Under the pieces are notes generated by a model. The model did not search any database. It worked only from the letters and a program-made list of their open reading frames with translations, and was not told the origin of the DNA. From positions 26,367-67,288 of the forward strand of contig NW_019776042.1 in NCBI RefSeq assembly GCF_001039355.2: a stretch of DNA of 40,922 bases, in the 5' to 3' direction. Positions 19,421 through 40,922 of this stretch are shown in pieces. Numbering within the stretch: the first letter of the stretch is position 1; each line of letters opens with the position of its first letter. The DNA comes from Lingula anatina. Lineage: Eukaryota > Brachiopoda > Lingulata > Lingulida > Lingulidae. The position numbers were made by a program, and so were the translations under genes.

Positions 19421-21105
19421 CAATAATCAAAAGTTAGAGCACTAAGTTTTATCAGTTCTGTCATATTAAAAAAAAAAAAAAAAAACAAACAAAGCCAGTC
19501 ACTTTCATCACAACATTTACTTTTTTTCTTAATTACTATTTACATACAATGATACCTGCTAGAGATTCAAGTGACAAAATGAACAATAAATAATTTTAAT
19601 TAAGTTAAAACACAATACATTGTAAAAGTGTCTAAAAATTCTAACATATTTCTATATTGTAGATATGTCTCTCCTACTTAGAAAGTATGATAGAAAATAA
19701 AAGAGAAATACCATTACAGGAATAAAGCTCCATAGCAAAAACATATCCATTCTTAAATACTATTACAAAACTTTTCAAGTTGTATACAGATTTTTTCCAA
19801 AGAAGCGACCATATTCTAAATTAGTTTTCTCAACGCATATGACAAACCCCAATAGAAGAATCAAGCTCACAGATATACATGGAAGTTCTCTTTTTCATAA
19901 TATCACTATTTTCAAAGATAGCACCACTAGAAATTAAGTTACGAAATAATATTTGTTAAATGCCTACCAGAAGTGCACCTACTGGTGAAAGACACCAACT
20001 GGAAGTGCTTGTAAGACAATAGTCAAACAATGCCTAACACTAGATATGAAAAATATTGCACATACCACCATTTATTCATTAACATATAAAAGCAATATAA
20101 TTTGAGGAAACATGCACTAAACATGCTACATACATGTATAAAATAAGAGTATATATATATATTTAACCTAGCTACAGAATTCGGCAAACAAAGACCATAT
20201 ACTGGTAGTGAAGATGAAAATAAATTCAACTACAACGTAAGAGTATTATTCACTGACATTTTCAGCAAAAAAATCATGTGTCCCTTTAAAATAAAAATAC
20301 AGATTTACCATTAACACAAAAATAACAGTAAAAATATACCCTATGGCAACAGAGATAATATAATAATTCAAGTAAAACTAGGTCAACTGATAACTCAATA
20401 ACACAACATGCAACGAAACACATAATCTAGCCAAAAAAGCAGACCATGACCAATACTGTACATCATTTTTCAAACTTGATTTCAAGGCATTTTACTCAAA
20501 CACATGCAGAAACATAGTATAAACAGAAAAACAAGACAGCTCACATAGAAGTTGCAGATGACACTTCATTATCCAGTCCAGAGTTTTATTTTTTTAAAGC
20601 ATCAATCACATGGTGAGCAGAGTAGAAAGGAATACAGCACCTAAGTCCTATTTCATAAATTTTCAATACATTAGTCAAGTTTTTGTTTATTTTGACTAGG
20701 AAAAATCGGCAAGAGTCCCCTAAAATAAAGCTACTATCTGTTCAAAGTAATAGCAATTTCTTACTTTTTGTGAAAAAGACTAAATATTTCTATACAAGTG
20801 GCTACTACAATTTCATCCTGCATCAAAGGAGACATAATATTGGATAAATTGAGAAAAACTTAAGACTTAAGTTCTATTGTGAAACCTGCCCCAGTCAGGT
20901 CAGTTAATGGTGACAATTACAGATAAACTAATAAGAAAAGGAGAAATTGGAGTAAAGAGTCTGTTCCCAGCAGTTTAACCTGAATAATTTCTTTTATCCA
21001 ATATGGCATTAGTCTCCTAAATAGCAGACCATAACTGTCCTTCAAATCAACCCAATTTAATTTTCAGGTTTCAGTCATTGAAGCTAAATACAAACACAGA
21101 GAGGT
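19421..21105 (-). other. Intergenic region and presumed 3' UTR of UNC79
   Basis: AT-rich sequence between the UNC79 stop codon and the WDR27 first exon. Minus-strand AATAAA hexamers occur near 20686-20691, 20585-20590 and 20071-20076; any could end the UNC79 transcript. No other gene is recognised. Confidence 0.5.
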
Positions 21106-40913
<19,808 letters not shown>

Positions 40914-40922
40914 CTAAACTAG

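Overview
This is an animal (metazoan) nuclear window: AT-rich, full of GT-AG introns, with no operons. It holds two intron-rich genes with clear animal homologues (WDR27 and UNC79) and a tandem pair of BEN-domain zinc-finger genes. The small introns (mostly 200-700 bp), frequent TACATGTA-like words, simple repeats and a CCAACGTTGG-rich terminal-inverted-repeat element suggest a marine lophotrochozoan, perhaps a bivalve mollusc. That placement is inference only.

Left part (1-7460, plus strand): a segment of about 4 kb occurs twice head to tail. Each copy has a probable 5' UTR exon, one intron with conserved splice sites, and one large exon. The exon encodes a nuclear protein of about 530-540 residues with an N-terminal Cys/His motif, a basic NLS-like patch, C2H2-type fingers and a C-terminal BEN domain.

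Middle part (about 7450-19400, minus strand): a complete WDR27 gene. One noncoding exon and 23 coding exons join into 894 codons plus stop with every phase consistent. It converges on BEN copy 2, and both 3' ends may share a palindromic poly(A) signal at 7449-7460. Two structures stand out. One is a perfect 112-bp palindrome in the presumed 3' UTR. The other is a 315-bp MITE-like element lying inside coding exon 3, whose removal with one 2-bp target duplication exactly restores a WD40 repeat.

Right part (about 19400-40922, minus strand): the 3' two thirds of UNC79, the NALCN-channel accessory protein. There are 34 exons giving 1765 residues plus stop, and the N-terminal third lies beyond the window. 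The conserved HEAT-like regions flank a variable acidic linker that includes six degenerate 15-residue repeats. One WDR27 intron and one UNC79 intron use GC-AG splice sites.

The three loci show no evident functional link. The main novelty is structural: the exon-borne transposon, the perfect palindrome, the shared poly(A) palindrome, the UNC79 linker repeats and the recent BEN gene duplication. No CRISPR, prokaryotic, rRNA or tRNA features were seen.
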